Source of the DNA: Oscillospiraceae bacterium
Lineage (GTDB): Bacteria > Bacillota_A > Clostridia > Oscillospirales > Oscillospiraceae
NCBI GenBank assembly: GCA_015068175.1
Contig: SVLA01000028.1
Coordinates: 1-16,354, forward strand
Length of the DNA stretch: 16,354 bases
Direction: 5' to 3'
Made by a program: the position numbers and the translations under genes. The notes under the pieces are model-generated. The model did no database searches and had not been told where the DNA came from. It was given only the letters and a program-made list of their open reading frames with translations. Each line of letters starts with the position of its first letter. Positions within the stretch are counted from its first letter, which is position 1. Shown piece by piece: positions 1 to 5,974 of this stretch.

Positions 1-151
1 CCGTCCTTTGATTGAAATCACCATAAGTGAAGTTATAAATGGTTGAATTCGTTGCAATTCGGGTCAACAGATCACCCGTATAGGTATATGTAGCGGATAA
101 GATGGTGTTCTGATCAGCACGCGCTGTGGTACCTTCATGTGAAGGGCAATG
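1..151 (-). pseudogene. RHS/YD-repeat protein fragment, off left edge
   Basis: The minus-strand frame is open from an in-frame TGA at 152-154 to the window edge. It encodes about 50 residues containing ATYTYTGDLLTRIATNS followed by IYNFTYGDF. This is the alternating Y-x-Y-G-x-L-x-x-I and Y-x-F-x-Y-G pattern of RHS/YD repeats, which build the beta-cage of secreted or surface polymorphic-toxin proteins. No ATG, GTG or TTG with a ribosome binding site opens the frame, and homology-like sequence stops near base 140. The 5' part therefore appears to be missing. I infer an internal piece of a larger rhs gene displaced by recombination or frameshift. The rest, to the left, cannot be seen. The RHS assignment is fairly sure; the pseudogene status is less so. 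Confidence 0.6.
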
Positions 152-660
152 TCATCGGTGTCCGTATTGCGACGATCTCTTTGATACTTGCCGGTGCTGC
201 TATTCATAACCGGAGGCGCAACACGGAAAAACACGCCAAAACCTATTTATGTTTCGATCTCTGTCTGTGTTCCCGGTGCGCCAGTCACTTTTCCCATTCC
301 CCTGCGCATAAAATATCCCGCGTGGATCCTCTCCAATTCACCAAAGCTTTGCGCGGCCACTGCCGCATTCGCCGTGAAATGCGCAAATTTTACAGTTCTT
401 ACACATTCGAATCGTCTGGCAACACCATGATACCATGGGAATTTTAGAGCCCGGCAGAAACAGCCAATTGGGGCTCAAAAAAACCGCCAACAACCCAGAT
501 TGGCTTATTAGAATTATACAGTGCAGGCGTCTCGGAAGAAGCCGGCGCCTTCACTCTGCTGGTCTGCAACCTCTTCCCCCGGAATCTTTCACCCTTAATG
601 TTGAATACTGTGGCGTCATCAAAAATCCGGTCCATGAATATTCCGGCGATTTTCTTTATA
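152..660. other. Gene-poor stretch with degenerate minus-strand frames
   Basis: No convincing gene is present. Two minus-strand frames have protein-like composition but poor starts. Frame 474 to 247 (75 codons, no ATG/GTG/TTG near its beginning) includes the peptide FAHFTANAAVAAQSFGEL and ends GTQTEIET before TAA. Frame 635 to 444 (63 codons from ATG) includes KAPASSETPALYNSNKP and has no clear Shine-Dalgarno. They overlap in different frames, as would be expected of a decayed gene or mobile-element remnant next to the broken RHS fragment. Base composition is more AT-rich than in the genes to the right. I do not recognise a family. Confidence 0.4.
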
Positions 661-692
661 CAAAAAGAGCGGCCGGGGCGATTGCCCCGGCC
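661..692 (-). terminator. Rho-independent terminator of nagB
   Basis: There is a 9-bp GC-rich stem, GGCCGGGGC (671-679) with GCCCCGGCC (684-692), and a 4-base loop. Read on the minus strand it is followed after GCTC by five T's (662-666). It lies 12 bases past the nagB stop. Confidence 0.85.
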
Positions 693-704
693 AAAATCAT
701 GTAC

Positions 705-1439
705 TTACAGTTTTGCAGCCGCCGCCCGGTCGATGATCACCGTCAGGTTGGAATGGAACTGCAGGATGGACGCCGGCACCTTGGGCGTCACCGGACCCTT
801 CAGGGCGGCGCAGGCAATGTCCGCCTTGTCGGCGCCGGTAATGATCATCACGATCTTCCGCGCGCTCATAATGGTGCCGATACCCATGGTAAAAGCCGCC
901 GTGGGCACTTCGTCAATGGACTCAAAGAACCGCTTGTTGGCCTCCCGGGTCATGGGGGTCAGATGGACCTCATGGGTGTCGTCGGGGAAGGTCTCCTCCG
1001 GCTCGTTGAATCCCACATGGCCGTCATGGCCGATACCCAGCAACTGCAGGTCGATACCACCCCAGCCGGCAATCTTCTCCTCATACTGCCGGCACATGGT
1101 CTCCGGATCATTGGTCATGCCCATGGGCACGATGGTATTCTCCGGCTTGATGGAAATGTGATCAAACAGATTCTCCTGCATAAAATGCCGATAGCTCTGG
1201 GGATGATCGGGATGCAGGCCCTTGTATTCATCCAGATTGGCGGTGCGGACATTCTCAAAAGAGATCCGGCCGGCCTTCTCCCGGGCGATCAGCTCCCGGT
1301 ACAGGGGCAGGGGCGTGGAGCCGGTGGCCAGGCCCAGTACGCAGTCGGGTTTTCCCAGGATCATTTCCTCAAAAACATCGGCGGCGCGGCTGCCCATTTC
1401 CTCAGCGCTGTCCACAATAACGATCTTCATGTTTCCCAT
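705..1439 (-). CDS. nagB: Glucosamine-6-phosphate deaminase
   Basis: NagB converts glucosamine 6-phosphate to fructose 6-phosphate and ammonia in the cytoplasm. It links amino-sugar catabolism to glycolysis. The 244-aa product has the usual length for Firmicutes NagB. Visible motifs are the phosphate-binding loop GLATGSTP (residues 36-43), NLDEY (68-72) and the signature GIGHDGHVGFNEP (135-147). Asp70, Asp139, His141 and Glu146 correspond to the E. coli catalytic residues Asp72, Asp141, His143 and Glu148. The ATG at 1439 has GAAGGA upstream; a second ATG three codons in is also possible. The gene stands alone, with its own promoter and terminator and no nagA beside it. The family assignment is certain. 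Confidence 0.97.
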   Translation of the reverse strand: MGNMKIVIVDSAEEMGSRAADVFEEMILGKPDCVLGLATGSTPLPLYRELIAREKAGRISFENVRTANLDEYKGLHPDHPQSYRHFMQENLFDHISIKPENTIVPMGMTNDPETMCRQYEEKIAGWGGIDLQLLGIGHDGHVGFNEPEETFPDDTHEVHLTPMTREANKRFFESIDEVPTAAFTMGIGTIMSARKIVMIITGADKADIACAALKGPVTPKVPASILQFHSNLTVIIDRAAAAKL

Positions 1440-1471
1440 TTTGCATCCTTCTTTCCGTAGTCTTTATTACC

Positions 1472-1499
1472 ATTATACTGGCTTTTCCGTTTATTTCAA
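1472..1499 (-). promoter_or_regulatory. Sigma-A-type promoter of nagB
   Basis: On the minus strand, TTGAAA (1494-1499) and a perfect TATAAT (1472-1477) are separated by 16 bases. The -10 box lies 32 bases upstream of the nagB ATG. I saw no clear GntR or NagR operator around it. Confidence 0.75.
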
Positions 1500-1593
1500 G
1501 AGGTTTGCAGCCATTTTTTATCATTTTCGATTATTTTTTCCTTCCAAATCCCGTCCACATATTTTATAAATCCGATCCTTTTACCAAAACAGC

Positions 1594-1622
1594 TTGCATT
1601 TTTATCAAAAATGTGTTAGTCT
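1594..1622 (+). promoter_or_regulatory. Possible promoter of the HU-rqcP operon
   Basis: TTGCAT (1594-1599) and TAGTCT (1617-1622) are 17 bases apart, in an AT-rich stretch that ends 37 bases before the HU start. Both boxes are imperfect, so this is a candidate only. Confidence 0.4.
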
Positions 1623-1659
1623 AGTGGTGAGCAAAAAAACGGAAAGAGGAACCGTCCTT

Positions 1660-1935
1660 ATGAACAAGACCGCACTCATCGCCGCCGTGGCCGAAAACAC
1701 CGGCGTCAGCCAAAAAGACGCCGAAAAAGTGATCAGCGCCACCTTCGCCGCCATTGCTGCCAACCTGGCCAAAGGCGAGAAGATCCAGATCTCCGGCTTC
1801 GGCACCTTCGAGACCAAGCGCCGGCAGGCCCGGGTGGGCCGCCACCCCGTCACCGGGGCGCCTATGGAGATCCCCGCCACCCACACCCCCACCTTCAAAC
1901 CCAGTAAAACATTGAAAGATTCGGTAGGTAAGTAA
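1660..1935 (+). CDS. hup: HU-type nucleoid DNA-binding protein
   Basis: This small dimeric histone-like protein bends and compacts DNA. The 91-aa product starting MNKTALIAAVAENTGVS has the standard HU length. The family signature runs from GFGTFETKRRQARVGRHPVTG (46-66), where the beta-arm and the DNA-intercalating Pro64 lie (usually RNP; here RHP). The ATG at 1660 is chosen because AGAGGA (1645-1650) precedes it and because the family starts at MNK. The longer frame from TTG 1594 would add 22 atypical residues. The stop codon is one base before the rqcP ATG, so the two genes form an operon. HU next to an S4-domain gene is a common Clostridia arrangement. Confidence 0.96.
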   Translation: MNKTALIAAVAENTGVSQKDAEKVISATFAAIAANLAKGEKIQISGFGTFETKRRQARVGRHPVTGAPMEIPATHTPTFKPSKTLKDSVGK

Positions 1936-1936
1936 T

Positions 1937-2176
1937 ATGCGTCTGGATAAATATCTGAAAGTTTCCCGTCTCATCAAGCGCCGCACCGTGGCCAACGAAG
2001 CCTGCGACAATGGCCGCATCAGCGTCAACGGCCGGGTGGTGAAAGCCAGCTACGAAGTGAAGATCGGTGACCGCATCGAGATCACCATGGGCCCCCGCAC
2101 CGTGGCCGTGGAGGTGACCCAGATCGCCGAGACCGTCCGCAAGGACGACGCCGCGGCCATGTATAAGGAAGTGTAA
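1937..2176 (+). CDS. rqcP: S4-domain RNA-binding protein, RqcP/YabO family
   Basis: The 79-aa protein is almost entirely an S4 RNA-binding domain: RLDKYLKVSRLIKRRTVANE (2-21) followed by GRISVNGRVVKASYEVKIGD (26-45). In Bacillus, RqcP (YabO) binds 50S subunits with RqcH and supports C-terminal poly-alanine tailing in ribosome-associated quality control; the same role is inferred here. Length and domain extent match RqcP rather than the longer Hsp15 or RluB proteins. The ATG lies one base after the HU stop, with a GGTAAG-like site inside the HU end, so translation is probably coupled. In many sporulating Clostridia yabP and yabQ follow yabO, but here an unrelated membrane protein gene does. 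Confidence 0.9.
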   Translation: MRLDKYLKVSRLIKRRTVANEACDNGRISVNGRVVKASYEVKIGDRIEITMGPRTVAVEVTQIAETVRKDDAAAMYKEV

Positions 2177-2198
2177 AACAAACTAAGGAGGATCCTAA

Positions 2199-2630
2199 AT
2201 GAAAAAGAAGATCATTATCGGAATTTCTGTGGTGCTGGCCCTGGTTTTAGGCGTATGCGTCTTCTGCATTCTCAGCGGCCGTTGGATCCTGCCTCACCAG
2301 GTCCGGCTGGTGGAATTGCGGGGTTTTGATTCCTGCGATGATGCCGCAACTAAGAACGTACAGCTGACCAAAGACGAGATCGGCCAGTTGCTCTTCCATT
2401 ACAATCTGTCCCAGCACCGCGGCCGGGTAGATGCCGAAAGCTGCGATTCCGACTATGGATTTGTGATCCATTTGACTTCCGGCGAAACGATCAAGGTCCG
2501 GGAAGCCGGTTCCCCACGTATCGAAGTCTACGACAAAAACAGCGCGTCAAATAAGTATTGGCGCAGCGGCATCGCTCTGGATCTGTACATCAAATTCCTG
2601 CTGGAAAAATACCAATTGGTCACCCCCTGA
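2199..2630 (+). CDS. Small single-pass membrane protein, unknown function
   Basis: The 143-aa product has a lysine-rich start (MKKK) and one hydrophobic segment at about residues 5-27. The remaining 115 residues are probably outside the membrane. The outer part has two cysteines (Cys46, Cys82) that could form a disulfide; Cys20 and Cys23 lie within the membrane segment. The helix contains no lipobox of the usual L-S/A-A/G-C form. A strong AAGGAGG (2185-2191) sits 7 bases before the ATG. The gene starts 22 bases after rqcP, so co-transcription is likely. I do not recognise a family. It lacks the coiled coil expected of DivIC, which can occupy this place in related genomes. Confidence 0.85.
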   Translation: MKKKIIIGISVVLALVLGVCVFCILSGRWILPHQVRLVELRGFDSCDDAATKNVQLTKDEIGQLLFHYNLSQHRGRVDAESCDSDYGFVIHLTSGETIKVREAGSPRIEVYDKNSASNKYWRSGIALDLYIKFLLEKYQLVTP

Positions 2631-3047
2631 TCCTTCCCCCACACCCCTTGCCCCCCGCTTTTAAGAGTTTTAAGAGGGGGCTGGCAAAAATCTACGATTT
2701 TTGACTGGGGGGCGTTCGATTAAAACCCAAGATCTCCCATAAAACACAAGGTGCGTTGCCTCTCGGCAACGCACCTCGAGACTGTCAAAATAGTGGTAAA
2801 TTGGGGTTTATCGCGCCGGCGCGGGAGCGCCCAAGAGCTTCTCCCTGGGGAGAAGCTGTCAAAAATCGGCACCTCGAAACCGATTTTTGACTGATGAGGG
2901 GGCTCTTTTCCTGATTGTATCCCCTCCTCCGGCCCTTTGGGCCACCTTCCCCCCAGGGGGAAGGTTTTGGAACAGCGCGATAAACTGAAATTGGGTCTTC
3001 TTTGACAGACTGAAGGTGCGTTGCCTCTCGGCAACGCACCTCATTTC
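2631..3047. repeat. Gene-free block of nested intergenic hairpin repeats
   Basis: About 415 bases hold no plausible gene; the short minus-strand frames here read through palindromes. Visible structures, left to right: an imperfect CAAAAATC/GATTTTTG hairpin (2685-2703); the hairpin GGTGCGTTGCC-TCTC-GGCAACGCACC (2750-2775); CGCGCCGGCGCG (around 2811-2822); AGCTTCTCCC/GGGAGAAGCT (2836-2857); GTCAAAAATCGG/CCGATTTTTGAC (2858-2891); GGCCC-TTT-GGGCC (around 2931-2943); CCTTCCCCC/GGGGGAAGG (around 2947-2966); and a second, identical copy of the GGTGCGTTGCC hairpin (3015-3040). This resembles the dispersed intergenic repeats common in gut Clostridia. Confidence 0.75.
2748..3042. repeat. 295-bp inverted-repeat (MITE-like) element
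   Basis: Both ends carry the same 26-base hairpin, GGTGCGTTGCC-TCTC-GGCAACGCACC. Inside each hairpin, in opposite orientation, lie about 40 bases that match imperfectly: CTGTCAAA (left 2782-2789; right arm read on the minus strand), then AAATT, then GTTTATCGCGC. The arms add up to roughly 68 bases. The interior encodes no protein. I see no clear target-site duplication. It could be a miniature transposable element or a large structured terminator-like repeat. Confidence 0.6.
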
Positions 3048-3248
3048 TTATTTCTTCGACGGTTTCACATTATTGGCCGGCGGAATATCTCCCACGATGG
3101 CCCCATGTTCCGCCTCGAAAGCATTGATACTCTCCCGCACCAATACCAGAATATGACTGTTGATACTGCGGCCTTCGTAATCCGCCACAAAGCCGATTTT
3201 TCTCAGCATTTCTTCTTCGATTCTGATCGACACATTCCTAACGGCCAT
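3048..3248 (-). CDS. Ribbon-helix-helix (Arc/CopG-like) DNA-binding protein
   Basis: The 66-aa product begins AVRNVSIRIEEEMLRKIGFVA, a typical ribbon-helix-helix strand whose alternating residues contact DNA. The helix turn GRSINSHILVLVRESINAFE (26-45) follows. Arc-type proteins are dimeric repressors that often control their own divergent promoter region. The tail (PPANNVKPSKK) is probably disordered. A short possible Shine-Dalgarno (GAGTGATGAG) precedes the ATG. A divergent 64-aa gene begins 108 bases away, and an AT-rich palindrome lies between them. No toxin is obvious downstream, where the repeat block starts. The fold is a sure call; the target is unknown. Confidence 0.85.
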   Translation of the reverse strand: MAVRNVSIRIEEEMLRKIGFVADYEGRSINSHILVLVRESINAFEAEHGAIVGDIPPANNVKPSKK

Positions 3249-3281
3249 ATTCTCATCACTCTGTAGATATATGATGTGTCT

Positions 3282-3312
3282 ATTGTAATTTCATCTTCAT
3301 GCATTTTGTCAA
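3282..3312 (-). promoter_or_regulatory. Possible promoter of the ribbon-helix-helix gene
   Basis: On the minus strand, a perfect TTGACA (3307-3312) and TACAAT (3282-3287) are separated by 19 bases, slightly longer than ideal. The -10 box is 33 bases upstream of the ATG at 3248. Confidence 0.45.
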
Positions 3313-3317
3313 AAATA

Positions 3318-3332
3318 GATATATAATATATC
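3318..3332. promoter_or_regulatory. 15-bp AT palindrome, candidate operator
   Basis: GATATAT-A-ATATATC is a perfect palindrome with a 1-base centre, lying between the divergent ribbon-helix-helix gene and the 64-aa gene. The sequence TAGATATAT occurs here (3316-3324) and again around 3264-3272. Ribbon-helix-helix dimers commonly bind such short paired sites, so autoregulation is inferred. Confidence 0.35.
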
Positions 3333-3355
3333 CACAAAATATAAGGAGGAATACT

Positions 3356-3550
3356 ATGCCAACCAAAGAAAATCTGGACCTGGAATACCAATACTGCCTG
3401 GAACGGCTGAAAGCCCTGGAGCCTGCCTATCTGCAACTGCGCAGCAGCCTGACCGCTGATCAGCAATCCCTGCTGGATTCCTACATTGCGCTGTGTGAAG
3501 CTCTGACGGAAGCGGATTGCCAGCGCCAACTGCTCCACCCCCACACATAA
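3356..3550 (+). CDS. Small helical protein of unknown function
   Basis: The 64-aa protein MPTKENLDLEYQYCLERLKA… is predicted by eye to be two or three amphipathic helices: ERLKALEPAYLQLRSSL, then a turn, then ADQQSLLDSYIALCEALTEAD. It has no membrane segment and no signal peptide. The ATG at 3356 follows a perfect AAGGAGG, which decides the start over the frame beginning at 3299. The shape (short, acidic, a central turn followed by a long helix) resembles small phage- or plasmid-associated proteins such as the DUF6809 type, but I cannot assign it. It diverges from the ribbon-helix-helix gene and ends in a hairpin terminator. Confidence 0.75.
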   Translation: MPTKENLDLEYQYCLERLKALEPAYLQLRSSLTADQQSLLDSYIALCEALTEADCQRQLLHPHT

Positions 3551-3554
3551 TGCC

Positions 3555-3586
3555 AAAGGGGACCGCATCCGCAGTCCCCTTTCCTT
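3555..3586. terminator. Hairpin terminator between convergent genes
   Basis: The 9-bp stem is AAAGGGGAC (3555-3563) with GTCCCCTTT (3574-3582), followed on the plus strand by CCTTATTC. It sits between the stop of the 64-aa gene and the stop of the convergent membrane-protein gene, so it may serve both. The T-tract is weak. Confidence 0.6.
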
Positions 3587-4514
3587 ATTCCGCATCTTTC
3601 GGCATCAGCGCATCATAGAACCCGGCGTAAGTCACCTGCAGTTCATTGCCCCGCCACCAATACAGCGCCAACTGGCACACATAGCACAGCGCCATGAAAA
3701 TATAGAACCAGGCATCCGCCGACCAGGGCAGTTCCACCCCGAACATGGGCAGGATCATGTCGCCGTAGCCCAGCAGCGTGGTCAGCGCCTGCAGGGCATA
3801 GAACCACCAAAAGCTCAGATCCAGCTTCAGCAGCGTCAGCCGCCGGCCCCGCATCAGCACCCGGCTCACCTGAATGGCCGCCAAAGCGCCCACCCGGCCC
3901 CGATCCATCACCGCAAAATCCACCAGCCGGTACCGATAGTACATGGGCACCACCAGCACCAGACATACCAGCGCCGTCAGGCCGTACAGCGGCACCATGC
4001 ATTCCATCATGGCCGCCGTCATGGCCTCCGTGGTCCCAATAGCCGCCGCATCCATCAGCGGTTGGGCCCAGGGGGTCATCATCAGGATCATGGATGCCAG
4101 ATAGGTGCAGGCGACCACCGCGCCGCCTAGGATCAGGGTCAGCAGCAGCCGCAGCCGCAGCACCGGTCCAAACCGCCGGAATCCCTCCAGCAGATCCATG
4201 GGACCCACATCCTCCCCCCGGTGGATCCGCAGGGACACATAGGCATAGCCGATCTGCCAAAATACCAGCGCCACCATTTGAGCAATGGTCAGCACCGCCT
4301 GAACGGTCTCCAGCACAGACCGGGCGCCAACGCCGCCCAATCCTCCGGTCTGGCCGATCTGTCGGTCCAGCAAATAGTGGATCAGCGCCAGCAGAAGGGA
4401 CAGCGCCACCTGCACACCGCTGTGGATCAAAATCAATTTCTTCGGATCATAGGACGCCGCCGCCAGCCGCTCTGCGGCCTGGGCCTTCAGTCCCTTCCGG
4501 TCATGAATCTCCAT
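3585..4514 (-). CDS. DUF975-like multi-pass membrane protein
   Basis: The 309-aa integral membrane protein begins MEIHDRKGLKAQAAERL, a short cytoplasmic amphipathic stretch with the D-R-K-x-L-K pattern typical of DUF975 proteins. Hydrophobic segments lie near residues 27-50, 72-97, 120-147, 173-193 and 264-287, with weaker ones at 233-262. YRYRLVDFAVMD (194-205) matches the conserved intracellular loop region I associate with this family. The function is unknown. The ATG at 4514 is chosen because AAGGAGG lies 6 bases before it; the ATG at 4520 abuts the Shine-Dalgarno, and the frame further upstream runs into the divergent regulator gene. The gene is transcribed away from the XRE regulator at 4657. 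Confidence 0.8.
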   Translation of the reverse strand: MEIHDRKGLKAQAAERLAAASYDPKKLILIHSGVQVALSLLLALIHYLLDRQIGQTGGLGGVGARSVLETVQAVLTIAQMVALVFWQIGYAYVSLRIHRGEDVGPMDLLEGFRRFGPVLRLRLLLTLILGGAVVACTYLASMILMMTPWAQPLMDAAAIGTTEAMTAAMMECMVPLYGLTALVCLVLVVPMYYRYRLVDFAVMDRGRVGALAAIQVSRVLMRGRRLTLLKLDLSFWWFYALQALTTLLGYGDMILPMFGVELPWSADAWFYIFMALCYVCQLALYWWRGNELQVTYAGFYDALMPKDAE

Positions 4515-4544
4515 GGCCATCCTCCTTGTTTCATTTCTCTCCCT

Positions 4545-4573
4545 ATGGTAAACCAAATGATGTAAAATAGCAA
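4545..4573 (-). promoter_or_regulatory. Possible promoter of the DUF975-like gene
   Basis: On the minus strand, TTGCTA (4568-4573) and TACCAT (4545-4550) are 17 bases apart, 31 bases before the ATG at 4514. Each box matches consensus at four of six positions. Confidence 0.45.
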
Positions 4574-4592
4574 ATGAATTTTTGGTGAACAG

Positions 4593-4621
4593 TAGAAATT
4601 CCCAACAAAATATGCTATAGT
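4593..4621 (+). promoter_or_regulatory. Possible promoter of the XRE regulator
   Basis: TAGAAA (4593-4598) and TATAGT (4616-4621) are 17 bases apart. The -10 box matches at five of six positions and is followed at once by the inverted repeat at 4622-4642. Confidence 0.5.
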
Positions 4622-4650
4622 GAGGTAAATTAAACTTACCTCCGGGAGGT
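4622..4650 (+). promoter_or_regulatory. Operator-like inverted repeat in the regulator leader
   Basis: GAGGTAA (4622-4628) and TTACCTC (4636-4642) form a 7-bp inverted repeat with a 7-base spacer, directly after the -10 box. A third half-site, GGAGGT (4645-4650), doubles as the Shine-Dalgarno. The placement would let a dimeric XRE protein block its own promoter; this is inference. Confidence 0.45.
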
Positions 4651-4656
4651 GTTCCC

Positions 4657-5424
4657 ATGTCCCTCGGCCAACGCATCCGCCAGGCCCGGCAGGAAGCCGG
4701 CCTTTCCCAGCGCCAGCTTTGCGGCGATGTCATCACCCGCAATATGCTCTCCCAAATTGAAAACGGCTCCGCCACCCCCTCCATGGCCACCCTGCAATAC
4801 CTGGCCGACCGTCTGGGCAAAAGCGTCAGCTTTTTCCTGGAAGAAACGGTAGCCTCTCCCAACCAATCCTTGATGGATGCCGCCCGGGCCGCCTTTGCCG
4901 CCGGCAATATGACCGCCGCCCTGGCCGCTCTGGAGGATTATGCCGCCCCGGACCCCATTTTTGACGCCGAGCGCTACCTGTTGGAAGCCCTGGCCGCCAT
5001 GGCCCTGGGCCGCCCGGCTCAGGCCGGATCCGCCGCCGCCCGGACGCCTTATTTCACCCCGGACCTGGAACGCCGCCGGCTGCTGCTCCTGGCCCGGAGC
5101 CCCGATGCCGACCTTTCTGCCCTGGCCGCCGCCCTGCCCAGCGATGACGATGCCCTGCTCCTCCGGGCCCGGGCCGCCCTCGGTTCCGGCGATGCCCATC
5201 GGGCCGCCGCTTTGCTGGATGCCGCCCAGGACCGGGCCGCTGTCCAATGGCTCTTGCTCCGGGGCGATGCCGCCGCAGCCGCCGGGGACGACCCCCTGGC
5301 CCTGACCCTCTACACCCGGGCCGAACCCCTGGCCCCCAGGGAAGCATGGCCCCGGCTGGAGCAATGCTGCCTCCGGCTGGAAGATTACAAAATGGCGTAT
5401 TACTATGCCTGCAAACAGCGATGA
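4657..5424 (+). CDS. XRE-family transcriptional regulator with repeat-rich C-terminal part
   Basis: The 255-aa protein opens with a complete Cro/CI helix-turn-helix: LGQRIRQARQEAGLSQRQL (3-21), then NMLSQIENGSATPSMATL (29-46) as recognition helix and turn, ending FFLEE (59-63). The rest is very alanine-rich, with paired helices (AARAAFAAGNMTAALAALEDY and similar) of TPR-like spacing. This is a common layout of XRE regulators that sense a peptide or partner through the C-terminal part. GGGAGGT lies 6 bases before the ATG. It diverges from the DUF975-like gene and may control it and itself. The ligand is unknown. Confidence 0.88.
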   Translation: MSLGQRIRQARQEAGLSQRQLCGDVITRNMLSQIENGSATPSMATLQYLADRLGKSVSFFLEETVASPNQSLMDAARAAFAAGNMTAALAALEDYAAPDPIFDAERYLLEALAAMALGRPAQAGSAAARTPYFTPDLERRRLLLLARSPDADLSALAAALPSDDDALLLRARAALGSGDAHRAAALLDAAQDRAAVQWLLLRGDAAAAAGDDPLALTLYTRAEPLAPREAWPRLEQCCLRLEDYKMAYYYACKQR

Positions 5425-5426
5425 AA

Positions 5427-5460
5427 AAGGCCACCGCCCAACGCGGTGGCCTTCGCCTTT
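5427..5460. terminator. Strong bidirectional terminator
   Basis: The 11-bp stem AAGGCCACCGC (5427-5437) with GCGGTGGCCTT (5443-5453) has a 5-base loop. A run of T's follows at 5458-5462 on the plus strand, and the opposite side provides CCTTTTTC on the minus strand. It separates the regulator from the convergent 132-aa gene. Confidence 0.85.
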
Positions 5461-5859
5461 TTAGCCCGAATCCATCAGATTTGCCTCACCCATGAGGATC
5501 TGCCGGACCCCCGACGCATCCCACACCCGGCGCTGATAGGTCCAGGTGCAGCCGATGTAGCTCTCCGAGCCGCTCTCGCAGACATAGGTCAGGTTGAATT
5601 CCCCGTAAGGATTGCTCTCCTCATTGTCCCCCACGGGATAGTATTCCTCCAGCTTGAAATTCCACTTGGCATCGGCCCAGTCCGTCACTTCGTCGTCCAG
5701 CGTCCGCCAACTGCTGAAGGCCACCACATGGGTCAGCTCCGTATCCCCCTGATAGACCTTGGGCCGCTTTTCCAGAAAATCACCCAGAACTTCCACCCGA
5801 TACAGCCCCGCCCGGGCCTGCACCGCCTGCTCCTTTTCCTTCCGCTTCATTTCCTCCAT
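5461..5859 (-). CDS. Unknown protein downstream of terminase genes
   Basis: The protein is 132 aa (or 129 from the ATG at 5850) and soluble, with no signal or membrane segment. It starts with a charged stretch, MKRKEKEQAVQAR. A tryptophan- and tyrosine-rich part then suggests a small beta fold: SSWRTLDDEVTDWADAKWNFK, then EEYYPVG, then FNLTYVCESG and CTWTYQRR. AAAGGAG lies one base before ATG 5859 and ten before ATG 5850, so the start is uncertain. It lies 115 bases downstream of terL on the same strand and is probably in the same transcript. I recognise no family; it is not an obvious portal or head protein. Confidence 0.7.
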   Translation of the reverse strand: MEEMKRKEKEQAVQARAGLYRVEVLGDFLEKRPKVYQGDTELTHVVAFSSWRTLDDEVTDWADAKWNFKLEEYYPVGDNEESNPYGEFNLTYVCESGSESYIGCTWTYQRRVWDASGVRQILMGEANLMDSG

Positions 5860-5974
5860 ACTCCTTTCAATTTTCCGTTTTCCCCACAGCTATTTCGCAG
5901 GGGAGGGTCAAGGCCCTCCCACAATGTCAACCTATGGGCTCCGTACATCCCGGTAAAACCTGCCGAAACCCCAT

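Noticed and set aside
444..635. 63-aa minus-strand frame as a real gene
   Set aside because: It has no Shine-Dalgarno and ends inside another degenerate frame; kept only as part of the decayed region.
435..1460. 341-aa plus-strand frame opposite nagB
   Set aside because: nagB on the other strand has the full catalytic signature, a promoter and a terminator.
2720..3044. Short minus-strand frames in the repeat block
   Set aside because: They run through palindromes and have no conserved protein pattern; the DNA is explained by hairpin repeats.
2631..3047. Repeats as a CRISPR array
   Set aside because: The repeats are few, differ from each other, are self-complementary and have no regular spacers; no cas genes are present.
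3306..3327. TTGTCA/TATAAT pair as a promoter for the 64-aa gene
   Set aside because: The spacing is only 10 bases. The boxes are better explained as parts of the opposite-strand promoter and the palindrome.
4515..4907. Long upstream extension of the DUF975-like protein
   Set aside because: The extension is antisense to the XRE gene and skips the AAGGAGG-supported ATG at 4514.
4636..5364. Minus-strand Gly/Gln-rich frame opposite the XRE regulator
   Set aside because: Low-complexity antisense shadow of the alanine-rich regulator.
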